A stretch of 64,000 nucleotides of DNA from Parvibaculaceae bacterium Mf 1.05b.01 (GCA_000509225.1 BAOK01000001.1:1550001-1614000); one strand, 5' to 3'; counted from the stretch's first letter, positions 44,350-52,859 are shown. Translations and numbers: made by a program. Notes: generated from the letters alone by a model not told the origin.

Positions 44350-45798
44350 TCAGAGACCGGCCATCGCGACATATTTGATCTCAAGGAATTCCTCGATGCC
44401 CCACTGGCCGCCTTCGCGACCGACACCTGATTCCTTCCACCCGCCGAACGGGGCCACCTCTGTGGAGATGATCCCTGCATTCACGCCGACCAGCCCGTAT
44501 TCGAGGGCGGCGGCGACTCGCCAGCAGCGGCCAATATCGCGGGCATAGAAATAGGCCGCAAGACCAAAAGGTGTGTCATTTGCCAATTTGATGGCTTCTT
44601 CTTCCGTTTCAAAGCGGAAGATGGGGGCAACGGGGCCAAATGTCTCTTCACTGGCTATTTTCATATCCGTCGTGACATCCGCCAGAACCGTCGGCTCGTA
44701 GAAAGTTCCGCCCAGTGAATGACGTTTGCCGCCGGTCAGGAGCCGCGCTCCCTTCTCAACCGCATCGGACACATGTTCTTCAACCTTCTCAACGCCCGCC
44801 ATATCGATGAGCGGACCCTGGCCAACGCCCTCTTCAAGGCCGTTACCGACCTTCAGCTCTGCTGCCTTCATGGCGAGCTTTTCGACAAACTGATCGTAGA
44901 CGCTGGCATGCACCAAAAAGCGGTTGGTGCATATACAGGTTTGACCCGTGTTGCGATATTTAGCCGCTAGACCACCTTCTACGGCAGCATCGACATCAGC
45001 GTCGTCAAAGACAATGAACGGCGCATTGCCGCCCAATTCCATGGACATCTTTTTGATAGTCGATGCACCCTGCTCCATCAACAGGCGGCCAACTTCTGTT
45101 GAGCCAGTAAAGGTGAGTTTTCTGACCTTGGCATTTGAGGTGAGCTCGCCGCCAATCTCTCCGGACTTGCCCGTAAGCACCGAGAATACACCTTTGGGCA
45201 CTCCTGCCCGCTCCGCGAGTTCCGCCATAGCGAAAGCAGACAAGGGCGTTTGCGTTGCCGGCTTTGCGACGATTGTGCACCCAGCGGCAAGAGCAGGCCC
45301 GACTTTTCGCGTGATCATAGCGGCCGGGAAATTCCACGGTGTGATGGAGGCGACGACGCCCACCGGCTGCTTCAGGACGACAATCTGGCGGTCGTCGGAG
45401 GGCGCGGGAACGATACTGCCGTGAATTCGCTTAGCCTCTTCGGCATAGAACTCCAGGAATGACGCCGCATAGGTGATCTCCCCCTTGGCTTCGGCCAGCG
45501 GCTTGCCCTGCTCGCTTGTGAGGATCAACGCCAAGTCGTCGGCGTTCTCCATCATCAAATCGAACCACCGCCGCAAGATCGTGCTGCGTTCCTTTGCCGT
45601 TAATCCAGCCCAGGCAGGCCCGGCGTCATAGGCCGCGTCAATGGCTTCTTCTGCCTCACCTCTGCCCAGAACCGGCACTTCAGCGATCACCTCGCCGGTT
45701 GCCGGATTGGTGACTGCCGTCTTAGCAGCAGCCTGACCGGTCCAGCTCCCATCAATGTAACAAAGCGTGCGCAGGAGGTTTGGGTCGCGAAGGTTCAT
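44350..45798 (-). CDS. gabD: succinate-semialdehyde dehydrogenase
   Basis: A 482-residue aldehyde dehydrogenase of the GabD/class V succinate-semialdehyde type. VVASITPWNFP and FTGSTEVGRLLM form the NAD(P) pocket, MELGGNAPFIVFDDAD holds the general-base Glu, and NTGQTCICTNRF the catalytic Cys, with GLVGVNAGIISTEVAPFGGWKESGVGREGG near the end typical of GabD. It makes succinate for the TCA cycle from GABA or 4-hydroxybutyrate breakdown. No GABA transaminase gene is in the window. First gene of the gabD-rpiA-gor direction. Confidence 0.92.
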   Translation of the reverse strand: MNLRDPNLLRTLCYIDGSWTGQAAAKTAVTNPATGEVIAEVPVLGRGEAEEAIDAAYDAGPAWAGLTAKERSTILRRWFDLMMENADDLALILTSEQGKPLAEAKGEITYAASFLEFYAEEAKRIHGSIVPAPSDDRQIVVLKQPVGVVASITPWNFPAAMITRKVGPALAAGCTIVAKPATQTPLSAFAMAELAERAGVPKGVFSVLTGKSGEIGGELTSNAKVRKLTFTGSTEVGRLLMEQGASTIKKMSMELGGNAPFIVFDDADVDAAVEGGLAAKYRNTGQTCICTNRFLVHASVYDQFVEKLAMKAAELKVGNGLEEGVGQGPLIDMAGVEKVEEHVSDAVEKGARLLTGGKRHSLGGTFYEPTVLADVTTDMKIASEETFGPVAPIFRFETEEEAIKLANDTPFGLAAYFYARDIGRCWRVAAALEYGLVGVNAGIISTEVAPFGGWKESGVGREGGQWGIEEFLEIKYVAMAGL

Positions 45799-45961
45799 GT
45801 GGCCGAGTCCTCTTGGTCATATCTGTGGGCCATTGCTGGCGCCCTCTTCGCTCCATCTTGCGCATTCTCATGCGGCTGCATCAAGGGCCTGTCTCCATGC
45901 ATGGACTTGTTCGACACAAAATATTCGACACGCAGCCACAATGAGACGACCATAAGCCTCA

Positions 45962-47098
45962 ATGACTGAGACAGCCGCATTTTCCGATAGCTACACAACC
46001 GCGCGAGATCGCTTCGTGGAAGCAGCTCAGGCCGCTGGTGGCGATGTCCAGCGTTTCGTGAATCCGCATGCAAAGGGACCTTCAGGCGCGACGCTTTCCC
46101 TGGACACGGTCTGGTTTGGCCCGAGAGACGCCAGCGCAGTCCTGCTCAACACATCTGGCACCCACGGTGCAGAGGGATATGCTGGATCGGCCGCCCAACT
46201 GGACTGGGTCAACGGGGGCGGTCCGGCGTCTCTGCCGCCAGGTGTCGCCGTCCTCATGGTGCATGCGGTGAACCCATTCGGCTTTGCGTGGTGCCTGAGG
46301 GGCACCGAGAACAATGTCGACCTCAATCGCAATTGGCTGGATCACACTCAACCCCATCCAGAAAACCCACTCTATGAACAGGTGCACACCCTGCTCTGCC
46401 CGAAGCGTATTGATGAGAAGGCTGTCCGGCGCCTCTTAAACGAAGGGGCGCGCCTGATCGCCAAACATGGGCAATGGGCCCTGGAAGACGCCATCAGTCG
46501 CGGACAATACAGCCACCCGGACGGGTTTCACTATGGCGGAGCGTCGCTGGAATGGTCCACCTCAACGCTAAAAAGCATCGTCAAACATGATCTCGCCTCT
46601 GCCCGCCAGGTTGCATTTGTCGACTGGCACACCGGACCTGTGGGGGATGGGGAGCTGATATTCCTCAATTTTTCTCCGCCAAGGTCCGTGGGCCGCACCC
46701 AAGCCGAGCAATGGTGGGGGCGCGATACGTTGAACGCCGCCCATGTGGATCAGCTGTGGGGCTCAAAACGACCAACACGAAACGGGATTCTCTTTTGGGG
46801 AATTGAGGAGGCTTTATCCACCCACGCAACCTTTGCAGGTGCCGTGGTGGAGTTCCGCTCTTCAAGCCCCAAGTCCAACGCAGCCGACGCTCTTCGTGTC
46901 TCCATGCTGGAGCGGTGGCTCCGGTTTGAAGGCGGACTGGACGCCCCTGAGGCCGCGTCGTACCTCGCTGAAATACGAGAGGATTATGCGCCCAACCGGG
47001 AGAGCTTTCGAGAGACAGTCATTGGCAATGCACGGATGACCTATACGCAGACGCTTGCCGGACTTGCCGCGTGGCGCGGCGCTGACGCAGCGGATTAG
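45962..47098 (+). CDS. DUF2817 / M14-like metallopeptidase
   Basis: A 378-residue protein of the DUF2817 family, related to zinc carboxypeptidases (M14). Zinc ligands can be assigned to H and E of SGTHGAEGYAG and H of VDWHTGPVGDGE; NVDLNRNW equals the substrate-binding NxNRN-type loop. VVEFRSSSP near the C-terminus may hold the catalytic Glu. No signal peptide is seen, so it should act in the cytoplasm, perhaps on small peptides or acylated amino acids. It is divergent from gabD across 163 bp and stands 212 bp before gph. Confidence 0.85.
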   Translation: MTETAAFSDSYTTARDRFVEAAQAAGGDVQRFVNPHAKGPSGATLSLDTVWFGPRDASAVLLNTSGTHGAEGYAGSAAQLDWVNGGGPASLPPGVAVLMVHAVNPFGFAWCLRGTENNVDLNRNWLDHTQPHPENPLYEQVHTLLCPKRIDEKAVRRLLNEGARLIAKHGQWALEDAISRGQYSHPDGFHYGGASLEWSTSTLKSIVKHDLASARQVAFVDWHTGPVGDGELIFLNFSPPRSVGRTQAEQWWGRDTLNAAHVDQLWGSKRPTRNGILFWGIEEALSTHATFAGAVVEFRSSSPKSNAADALRVSMLERWLRFEGGLDAPEAASYLAEIREDYAPNRESFRETVIGNARMTYTQTLAGLAAWRGADAAD

Positions 47099-47175
47099 AC
47101 TCGCTAGAGGCGTTCTTTAAGAGATTGAATCAACAGGTTCAGATTTCGATTCAACACCGGGAAGGCAAAAGTAAG

Positions 47176-47274
47176 TTATCCTCATCCCATCTATGAGCCA
47201 CCAGCCGGATAAGAATTTGAGTCCGGTTATTTGAATAAGCGGTTGAAAGTGAATCTCTTTATGACTTATCCACA
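47176..47274. promoter_or_regulatory. cluster of DnaA-box-like sites upstream of gph
   Basis: One perfect DnaA box TTATCCACA (47266-47274), a one-mismatch copy TTATCCTCA (47176-47184), and a weaker reverse copy around 47204-47212 lie in the AT-richer 212 bp gap before gph. This may be DnaA control of the downstream gene or chance; there are too few boxes and no origin-type neighbours for a confident oriC call. Confidence 0.35.
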
Positions 47275-47310
47275 AAGTACATATTTCAACCAAACAGTTG
47301 GTTCCACGTT

Positions 47311-47991
47311 ATGAGTTCCTCCTCCGTCGTCCTGTTTGATCTTGATGGCACCCTTGCCGACACGGCGCTCGATCTCTGTCACACCATGAATGTGCTGCTG
47401 GAGCGCCATGGGCGCACGCCCGTCCCCGAAGATCAGGTGCGGCCTATGGTGGGCGCGGGTGCGCGAAAGATCATGGAGAAGGCTTTTGCAGCGACAGGCG
47501 CACCAGCCAATGACAGTCAGCTGGATGGCCTGTTCGAAGAGTTCCTCGACTATTACGGCGACCATATTGCCGACCACACGGTGCTCTTTCCCGGAGTGCT
47601 GGATCAGCTGGAGGCGCTGCGCGCGCGCGAGATAGGCCTTGGCGTCTGCACCAACAAGGCGGAGCAGCTGACCCACCAATTGCTGGATGTACTGGAAATT
47701 GCGCACTATTTCCCGGTTGTGATTGGCGGCGATACTCTTCCGGTCAGGAAGCCCGACCCGCTTCATCTGACAGAGGCTGTTGTCCGCCTCGGCGGAGACG
47801 TAGGCGGCACAGTCATGGTGGGTGATAGCAGCCCGGATATCAAAGCGGCAGAGGCAGCATCGATCCCCTCGATCTGCGTAACCTTCGGATATACTGACAT
47901 CCCGGCGCCAGACCTTGGGGCCGATCATCTGATCGACCATTATGATGCCCTGCCGGAAGCGCTCAAAACGCTTCGGCCAGATCATTTTTGA
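47311..47991 (+). CDS. gph: phosphoglycolate phosphatase (HAD family)
   Basis: A 226-residue HAD hydrolase. Nucleophile motif LFDLDGTLADT is at residues 7-17, motif II CTNKA lies in the middle, and motif IV MVGDSSPDIKAA is near 165. The cap region and wording match Gph, which removes 2-phosphoglycolate arising from oxidative DNA damage or photorespiration-like chemistry; other phosphosugar substrates cannot be excluded. It stands in the usual neighbourhood of rpiA and gor. The start lies 37 bp after a perfect DnaA box. It is convergent, three bases apart, with the DUF3047 gene. Confidence 0.88.
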   Translation: MSSSSVVLFDLDGTLADTALDLCHTMNVLLERHGRTPVPEDQVRPMVGAGARKIMEKAFAATGAPANDSQLDGLFEEFLDYYGDHIADHTVLFPGVLDQLEALRAREIGLGVCTNKAEQLTHQLLDVLEIAHYFPVVIGGDTLPVRKPDPLHLTEAVVRLGGDVGGTVMVGDSSPDIKAAEAASIPSICVTFGYTDIPAPDLGADHLIDHYDALPEALKTLRPDHF

Positions 47992-47994
47992 TCG

Positions 47995-49170
47995 CTAACA
48001 CAGATCCAGTACATCATCTCCATCAACCAGGCGGATGGCGCGGTAGTCGCATTTGCCGGTGCCTCGCTGGAAGAGAGAATTGGCGATCAGCCAGACCTGC
48101 ACAACCTTTTTCGGAACGTCGCCGCCAATAGCGCGCTCATAGTCCTGCCGGATTGAGCGCTCCTCCGAGAGCCATTTTCCAACGTCCTTTTTTGTCCGGA
48201 TGACCCAGTGTGTCTCGCGCTCATCCCACCAGGCGAGCGGGCATTGAAAAATCGTGTCCTCAGGCAGAGCCGCCGACCACATGTAGGTCAGGTCCAGACC
48301 ATTATCGAACTCAACGGCGATGGAGAGATAGTCATGGGTAGGCTCAATGTCCTCCGGCAGCGCGGAGGGCAGTTGGTGAGCAATCCAGTCCCAGTTGAGC
48401 GTGAGCGTCTCGCTTAGTGGTCTCTCCGCCGGGATCTGCAGGATCCCAACATCTTCATGGGTCGTACAGCTGATGCAACTGTCATCCCGCTCATTCGCGG
48501 GCTTGTAAACCTGCCCCTCCCCCAGGCGCCAGAGGTAGTGCCATCCTTCCGGCGGGGTTACCGCGTTCGTGATGCGGTTCTCCCCCTCTTTCAGCAGGTC
48601 AGCAAGCGGCTTCTCTGCCTTTTCAGCCAGATCCCGGAGTGCGTCAGCGGCGTTCCCCTCAAACTTCAGGACGGCGACATCAAGTTCTCCCTGCGGTCCG
48701 GCAGGCACCTCTCCGCCCAAAAACTCGCCTTGCTGGTTTTCCCAGACACCGGGGCCTGCTGCGATCAGTGAAAGGCGACCTGATTCTTTCGCCACAACCG
48801 TCGCAGCATTGGAGGTCACCTTGAAGACGTTGCCGTCCCCTATCCGCGCCCACAAAGCAGCGCTCGGCGGTAATCTTATATCCAAGGGCTTGGACATCCA
48901 GAACACACCCTGCGCCAACAGCGTGACTTCTTCGCCGGCGGTGATAGTGACGTCAGTGTCTGTCCATGCGCCGTCCTCAGCCGAGAGTGTATGAAACGAC
49001 GCGTCCAAGACCGACTTGTTGCTTACGGTTGCCAGGACTGGCGTCAGCTGGCTTTTGAGAGTCGCGCTTTGCACCACTGCATTGCCGCTCACGAGATAGC
49101 GACCAAGACGCGGTACCGCGAACCTCGCCAGTGTTGTCAGTGCGCCAATGCCGCTTGCTTTTTCCGCCAT
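47995..49170 (-). CDS. DUF3047 protein with lectin-like N-terminal domain
   Basis: A 391-residue protein of unknown function. Residues about 65-170 have the beta-sandwich pattern of LecA/PA-IL-like galactose lectins (AGEEVTLLAQGVFWMS, then ALWARIGDGNVFKV). Residues about 200-390 match DUF3047: TLNWDWIAHQLP, YLSIAVEFDNG, LTYMWSAALP, WVIRTKKDVGKW and ERSIRQDYERAIG. The DUF3047 half lacks the usual final DTDNT segment and has Cys-rich DSCISCTTHED inserted before it. No signal peptide is visible. It may follow the next protein (49245-49982) as one transcript, 74 bp apart. Confidence 0.7.
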   Translation of the reverse strand: MAEKASGIGALTTLARFAVPRLGRYLVSGNAVVQSATLKSQLTPVLATVSNKSVLDASFHTLSAEDGAWTDTDVTITAGEEVTLLAQGVFWMSKPLDIRLPPSAALWARIGDGNVFKVTSNAATVVAKESGRLSLIAAGPGVWENQQGEFLGGEVPAGPQGELDVAVLKFEGNAADALRDLAEKAEKPLADLLKEGENRITNAVTPPEGWHYLWRLGEGQVYKPANERDDSCISCTTHEDVGILQIPAERPLSETLTLNWDWIAHQLPSALPEDIEPTHDYLSIAVEFDNGLDLTYMWSAALPEDTIFQCPLAWWDERETHWVIRTKKDVGKWLSEERSIRQDYERAIGGDVPKKVVQVWLIANSLFQRGTGKCDYRAIRLVDGDDVLDLC

Positions 49171-49244
49171 ACATCATCCTCCCCGGACAGACGCTGCCAC
49201 AAATGTAGGGTGGATGGAAGACAATCGCGGTCTGCAGACCGGTC

Positions 49245-49982
49245 CTAGTTTCTCAGAAGAGATTGAGGACGAACCGTCCGGCGTTCAGGGAAGTCGAAAT
49301 CGACAGACGTCTGGACCGGATCAAAGATACCTTCGAGGGTCGACTTCACAACGCCTTCGGTATGGCAGACCGTCTCGTTCACCTCGCCAATCGATTTGCA
49401 TTCAATGTTGGCGGCATTGATCTCATAGGAGAAATAGTTTCCTGATCCAACGAAGGTACAGGGTGGGCGACCGAAGAAGACATGCTTGTATTCGGCAATC
49501 TCGAGATCGGGCAATTGTTCGGCAAACCGGCTGGTTGTTTCACTCGTGCGGTGACGAAAATAGACTTTGTGGAAGTGAGTATCGAAATAGAGACGCCCCC
49601 GCGTATAGAGGCATAGCTGGGTCACAGAGGTTTCTGTCGGTGCCATTGTGGGCGGCACAATTGGCGCGTCGAAACTAAGAGACGCCGTCACAGACCTTGA
49701 GGGGGGGATGAGGTCGATCGCCCCTTTAAAGAGCGATACAGATTTCTGATCGGGCGAGAGAAAAGCGATGCTCCCCACATAGTCGGTTTTCCCGACATAG
49801 GAGGTCCCATAGTTTGCAACTTCAAAAGAAAGCGTATCTGAATCGACAGCAATGCCGAGGAACTTCAGCCGTAACTGCTGCTCCCATTGGAGCAGGAAGG
49901 CGACCAAAACCATGATCGCCAGAAAGATCAGAAAAATCCTACTCAGTACTGCTGGAAACAAATCACCAGCCCCCAAACTCAA
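49245..49982 (-). CDS. membrane-anchored protein of unknown function
   Basis: I do not recognise this 245-residue protein. It has a single N-terminal hydrophobic helix (about residues 10-28) with few charged residues before it, then a beta-rich periplasmic or outer-face region with regular strands and four cysteines in the last third (PPCTFVG, NIECKS, TVCHTE and one earlier at LCLYTRG) that could form disulfides. Codon use and frame length make it a credible gene: no stop for 245 codons and a typical start. It precedes the DUF3047 gene on the same strand, so the two may act together at the envelope. Confidence 0.6.
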   Translation of the reverse strand: MSLGAGDLFPAVLSRIFLIFLAIMVLVAFLLQWEQQLRLKFLGIAVDSDTLSFEVANYGTSYVGKTDYVGSIAFLSPDQKSVSLFKGAIDLIPPSRSVTASLSFDAPIVPPTMAPTETSVTQLCLYTRGRLYFDTHFHKVYFRHRTSETTSRFAEQLPDLEIAEYKHVFFGRPPCTFVGSGNYFSYEINAANIECKSIGEVNETVCHTEGVVKSTLEGIFDPVQTSVDFDFPERRTVRPQSLLRN

Positions 49983-50072
49983 CTCAGGCGCTGCTCATAC
50001 TCGGCAGCTTCCTTCCCCAGAGGGCGAATTTACCACGAGAATGGAACGCTCGCTGAAAATCGTAACTTATGG

Positions 50073-51263
50073 TTAACCATGCGGGGCGAGGCCAACTGCT
50101 GCGACAAAGTCAGCTACTGTTTCCTCGTCATACCCTAGTTCCGCAAGCAGCTGCTCGGTATGCTCACCGAGATGTGGTGCCTGAAGCCTTATACCCGCCT
50201 GGGTCGCACTAAACCGGGCCGCGGGACGTGGCAGGCGGAAGGAGCCCAGATCCTCTTCTTCGTGAGTCTTGATAATCTGGTTAGCCTCGATCTGTGGATG
50301 ATCCAAAAGTGTCGTGCGGTCAAGGATGGGCGCACAGGGAACCTGATTGGCGTCCAGCACACTCAACCATTCCGCACTTGTCTTGTGCTGCAGAACTTCC
50401 TGTGTGAGCGATAGTCGTGCAGGCGCATTCACCACCCGCCCGCTTGGCGTGTTGAAGCGCTCATCATCCAGCCATTGTGGCTGATCCAGCGCGGCGCACA
50501 GGCCTTTCCATTCATCGTCCGAAACGGCTCCAACAGTGATGTATCCATCCTGGGTTTGATAAATCAAATCCTGCGACAGCTGCGCCCGGGCTGCATGCTT
50601 CTCCCCGCCTGGAAAAGTAAGTGCCACCAGACCTTCTGCCCAGAGGAATGCAATCATGGCATCAAGCATAGAAAGCTTGATGTGTTGCCCCTCACCTGTC
50701 CGTTCCCTCGCAAACAGAGCCGCCGTGATCGCCTGTGCGGCGGTGACGGCAGTTAGCTTGTCTGGAATGATGGTGCGGATCATGCGCGGACGGCCGGTAT
50801 CCCGGTCTGCCTGAATGGCCGCAAGACCCGAAAGCGCCTGGATCACCGGATCGTAGACACGCTTCTTTGCATAAGGTCCTGTTTCTCCAAATCCCGAGAT
50901 CGATACATAGATCAGGTTCGGTTGCTCCTTGCGCAGATCTGCCTCCCCAATGCCCATCCGTTCGGCGGCACCCGGTCTGAAATTCTGAACCACCACATCT
51001 GCAGTGCTCACGAGCTTTTTGAGAGCCTCAAGTCCCTCAGCACTTTTCAAATCCAAAACCAAAGAGCGTTTGTTACGGTTTGCCGCCAGGAACGTCGCCG
51101 TGCGATCTCCCTTCGCAGGCCCTAAAACCCGCACCAGGTCGCCTGTCTTCGGTTCAACCTTGATGACATCTGCCCCCTGGTCCGCCAGCATCATGGTGGC
51201 AATGGGTCCTGATATCATCGTCGTCAGATCTACAATTCTCACCCCGTCCAATGCACCCGGCAT
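50073..51263 (-). CDS. CaiB/BaiF CoA-transferase
   Basis: A 396-residue class III CoA-transferase that moves CoA between carboxylic acids. GVRIVDLTTMISGPIATM split at the usual N-terminal fold, DVVVQNFRPGAAERMG, YVSISGFGETGPY, then IIPDKLTAVTAAQAI with the conserved Asp that carries the acyl-enzyme link, and GEGQHIKLSMLDA. The substrate is not predictable; formyl-, carnitine-, bile-acid- and mesaconyl-type members share these motifs. It is divergent from a hot-dog thioesterase across 133 bp holding a perfect inverted repeat, suggesting common control of acyl-CoA genes. Confidence 0.92.
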   Translation of the reverse strand: MPGALDGVRIVDLTTMISGPIATMMLADQGADVIKVEPKTGDLVRVLGPAKGDRTATFLAANRNKRSLVLDLKSAEGLEALKKLVSTADVVVQNFRPGAAERMGIGEADLRKEQPNLIYVSISGFGETGPYAKKRVYDPVIQALSGLAAIQADRDTGRPRMIRTIIPDKLTAVTAAQAITAALFARERTGEGQHIKLSMLDAMIAFLWAEGLVALTFPGGEKHAARAQLSQDLIYQTQDGYITVGAVSDDEWKGLCAALDQPQWLDDERFNTPSGRVVNAPARLSLTQEVLQHKTSAEWLSVLDANQVPCAPILDRTTLLDHPQIEANQIIKTHEEEDLGSFRLPRPAARFSATQAGIRLQAPHLGEHTEQLLAELGYDEETVADFVAAVGLAPHG

Positions 51264-51304
51264 GCGACCACCTTCCTGATTGTTAGGGAGCCATTCTGAC
51301 CAAT

Positions 51305-51321
51305 TTGGCGTCTCACGCCAA
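51305..51321. promoter_or_regulatory. inverted repeat between CoA-transferase and thioesterase genes
   Basis: TTGGCGT-CTC-ACGCCAA is a perfect 17 bp inverted repeat midway between the divergent genes, suited to bind a dimeric regulator. No regulator gene is adjacent. Confidence 0.45.
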
Positions 51322-51396
51322 TCACGGTTGCGCTAAAGGACCGTATCTGCATTCTTGCCGCCATTCATATTCACACTAAGTCGCACTGGGAACGTC

Positions 51397-51810
51397 ATGA
51401 CAGACACACAAACAAATGCTCCGGAAAAAAACACGCTCATGGAGACGATGGGCCTGGTTCGCACCCTCTCCGTTGATGCTGATGAAGGACGTGTTGCTCT
51501 GGAGTTTGAAGCCAAACCCTCTCAGTGCCATTCAGGCAACATTGTGCAGGGTGGGTTTGTTACCGGCTGGATTGATGCCGCTATGGCCCAGGCGCTTATC
51601 GCCAAGACGGATGCAAAGCTGCTGCCTCTGTCGCTCGACATCAAAATTGCATTTTATGCTGCAGCGCATCCCGGTCTTGTCCACGCAGAAGCCTGGATCG
51701 AACGCCTTGGGCGAAAAACAGCCTTTGTCGAAGGGCGTTTGACGACACCTGACGGCACTGTCATTGCAAAAGGCATGTCGACAGTGAGACTCGTCCCTAT
51801 GGGGTCCTAG
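51397..51810 (+). CDS. PaaI-type hot-dog thioesterase
   Basis: A 137-residue hot-dog fold protein of the PaaI/4HBT group that hydrolyses acyl-CoA. CHSGNIVQGGFVTGWIDAAMAQAL spans the central helix; HSGNIVQGG corresponds to the HGGxxxxxxD element, with the catalytic Asp in WIDAAM. Start 51397 (ATG, GGGA upstream) is preferred to the TTG 14 codons earlier. It is divergent from the CoA-transferase and convergent with the HabA-like gene. The CoA-transferase/thioesterase pair would load and unload a shared acyl group. Confidence 0.88.
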   Translation: MTDTQTNAPEKNTLMETMGLVRTLSVDADEGRVALEFEAKPSQCHSGNIVQGGFVTGWIDAAMAQALIAKTDAKLLPLSLDIKIAFYAAAHPGLVHAEAWIERLGRKTAFVEGRLTTPDGTVIAKGMSTVRLVPMGS

Positions 51811-51832
51811 ACTTCCATCTCTACCAAGGGCG

Positions 51833-52264
51833 CTAAAATGCCAGAACCAGACCGAGCACAATCGCTATGCCTGACATTAGCGACAGGAACACGCCAGCAC
51901 CTTCTATGGCTGTCACAAGGTTTTCGCTGACCTTGCTGCCTGTATAGCCTTCACCTGCAATCGGCAGTGCTTTGCTGGCCCCGGTCATCGCTGAAACTGT
52001 TATGCCTAACCAGATTAGGTACATGCTCAATATGAGAGCCAGCTTGACGGGCGTGTGCCAAAAAGCAGGTAATGACAACAGGCCCCAAATAACACCAAAA
52101 ATCATCAATGCCATGCCCGACTGAACTGCAGACAAATGTGCTGACAGGGCCATGCGAGAGTTTGTGAATTTCGGGATCACAACTCCTTGAACAAGCCCTA
52201 TCAGGAAAAGTAGTGCTCCAGAGAAAATCAGGTCCAGCCCTGCGGGTGAAATGGTTAGGGTCAT
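51833..52264 (-). CDS. HabA-like membrane protein (hydroxylaminobenzene mutase family)
   Basis: A 143-residue integral membrane protein with four hydrophobic helices. The blocks FSGALLFLIGLVQGVVIP, NSRMALSAHLSAVQSG, YLIWLGITVSAMTGASKALPIAG and EGYTG fit the hydroxylaminobenzene mutase (HabA) family, which rearranges hydroxylaminobenzene to aminophenol in nitrobenzene degraders. Most family members are of unknown function, so a nitroaromatic role is inference. It lies 83 bp downstream of the NTF2-like gene on the same strand and could be part of the TetR-controlled unit. Confidence 0.7.
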   Translation of the reverse strand: MTLTISPAGLDLIFSGALLFLIGLVQGVVIPKFTNSRMALSAHLSAVQSGMALMIFGVIWGLLSLPAFWHTPVKLALILSMYLIWLGITVSAMTGASKALPIAGEGYTGSKVSENLVTAIEGAGVFLSLMSGIAIVLGLVLAF

Positions 52265-52347
52265 GGGTCTTCATCCTTCTTCCAGATAGCGACCCGCACA
52301 GGGTTGGTTCCTGCGCGAGACACTTTCAATGGGTGTTGAAATGGTGA

Positions 52348-52791
52348 TCAAGAAGCTTCTGCCAGAAGCAGAGATTGCCCTTTGACCCACCCCTTTTTCA
52401 GAACAACCTGGGCGTGTTCGTTCATTTCGAAATGGTCCGCGCCATCAAATCGCAATGCAGAGGGGTCGTCTGCACGACCAAGGATGAGGACCCAGCTGGC
52501 AAAGGCTGTTGTTCCCTCCGCCACTACCGACAGTGCCTCATAAGTGTGGTCGCCAAGCAGTTCAAAACCCTGGAGAAAAGCCTTTCGAATGTCTGCTTTG
52601 CCGACATATTCATCGCCGCGCGATCCCTCTCCGGCGACGTCGCAATAGGTCGACGCGTCAGCAAACAGGCTCATGATCTTGTCAATGTCCTGAACCGCAA
52701 ACGCGTCCACAAGCTGTGCCGCAGTCTGGCGACAGCGGTCTGTCAGGTCGCTATCTGATTGAGGGGGTCTTGATAGAGTTGTTACAGTCAT
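52348..52791 (-). CDS. NTF2-like (SnoaL-type) protein, module B
   Basis: A 147-residue protein of the NTF2/SnoaL cone fold. VDAFAVQDIDKIMSLFADA is the leading helix pair, EYVGKADIRKAFLQGFE the third helix, and the C-terminal strands read FASWVLILGRADDPSALRFDGADHFEMN. It probably binds or isomerises a small hydrophobic molecule. Its start has AAGGAAA about eight bases upstream. It is divergent from the TetR at 52907 over 115 bp containing at least two perfect copies of the operator also found in module A, whose NTF2-like gene (26254) is in the same relative position. Confidence 0.85.
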   Translation of the reverse strand: MTVTTLSRPPQSDSDLTDRCRQTAAQLVDAFAVQDIDKIMSLFADASTYCDVAGEGSRGDEYVGKADIRKAFLQGFELLGDHTYEALSVVAEGTTAFASWVLILGRADDPSALRFDGADHFEMNEHAQVVLKKGWVKGQSLLLAEAS

Positions 52792-52819
52792 CTTGATGTT
52801 TCCTTTTGATAGAACTAGA

Positions 52820-52836
52820 ACCGACTGAAAGTCTGC
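52820..52836. promoter_or_regulatory. degenerate third operator, module B
   Basis: ACCGAC-TGAAA-GTCTGC keeps the left half-site exactly and four of six bases of the right half-site at the same N5 spacing as the perfect operators. Its centre is 22 bp from that of the next site. Confidence 0.45.
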
Positions 52837-52840
52837 ATAT

Positions 52841-52859
52841 TACCGACCTCAGGTCGGTA
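52841..52859. promoter_or_regulatory. TetR operator 1, module B
   Basis: TACCGACCT-C-AGGTCGGTA is a perfect inverted repeat; its core ACCGAC-N5-GTCGGT is at 52842-52858. It directly abuts the TATAAT at 52860-52865, so binding should block a promoter here. Confidence 0.85.

Noticed and set aside
47099-47310. Chromosome replication origin
   Set aside because: Only one perfect DnaA box, no obvious unwinding element and none of the neighbours usual for alphaproteobacterial origins; kept only as a low-level DnaA-site observation.
47266-47985. Minus-strand frame opposite gph
   Set aside because: Mirror of the HAD phosphatase; covers its promoter gap and has no domain.
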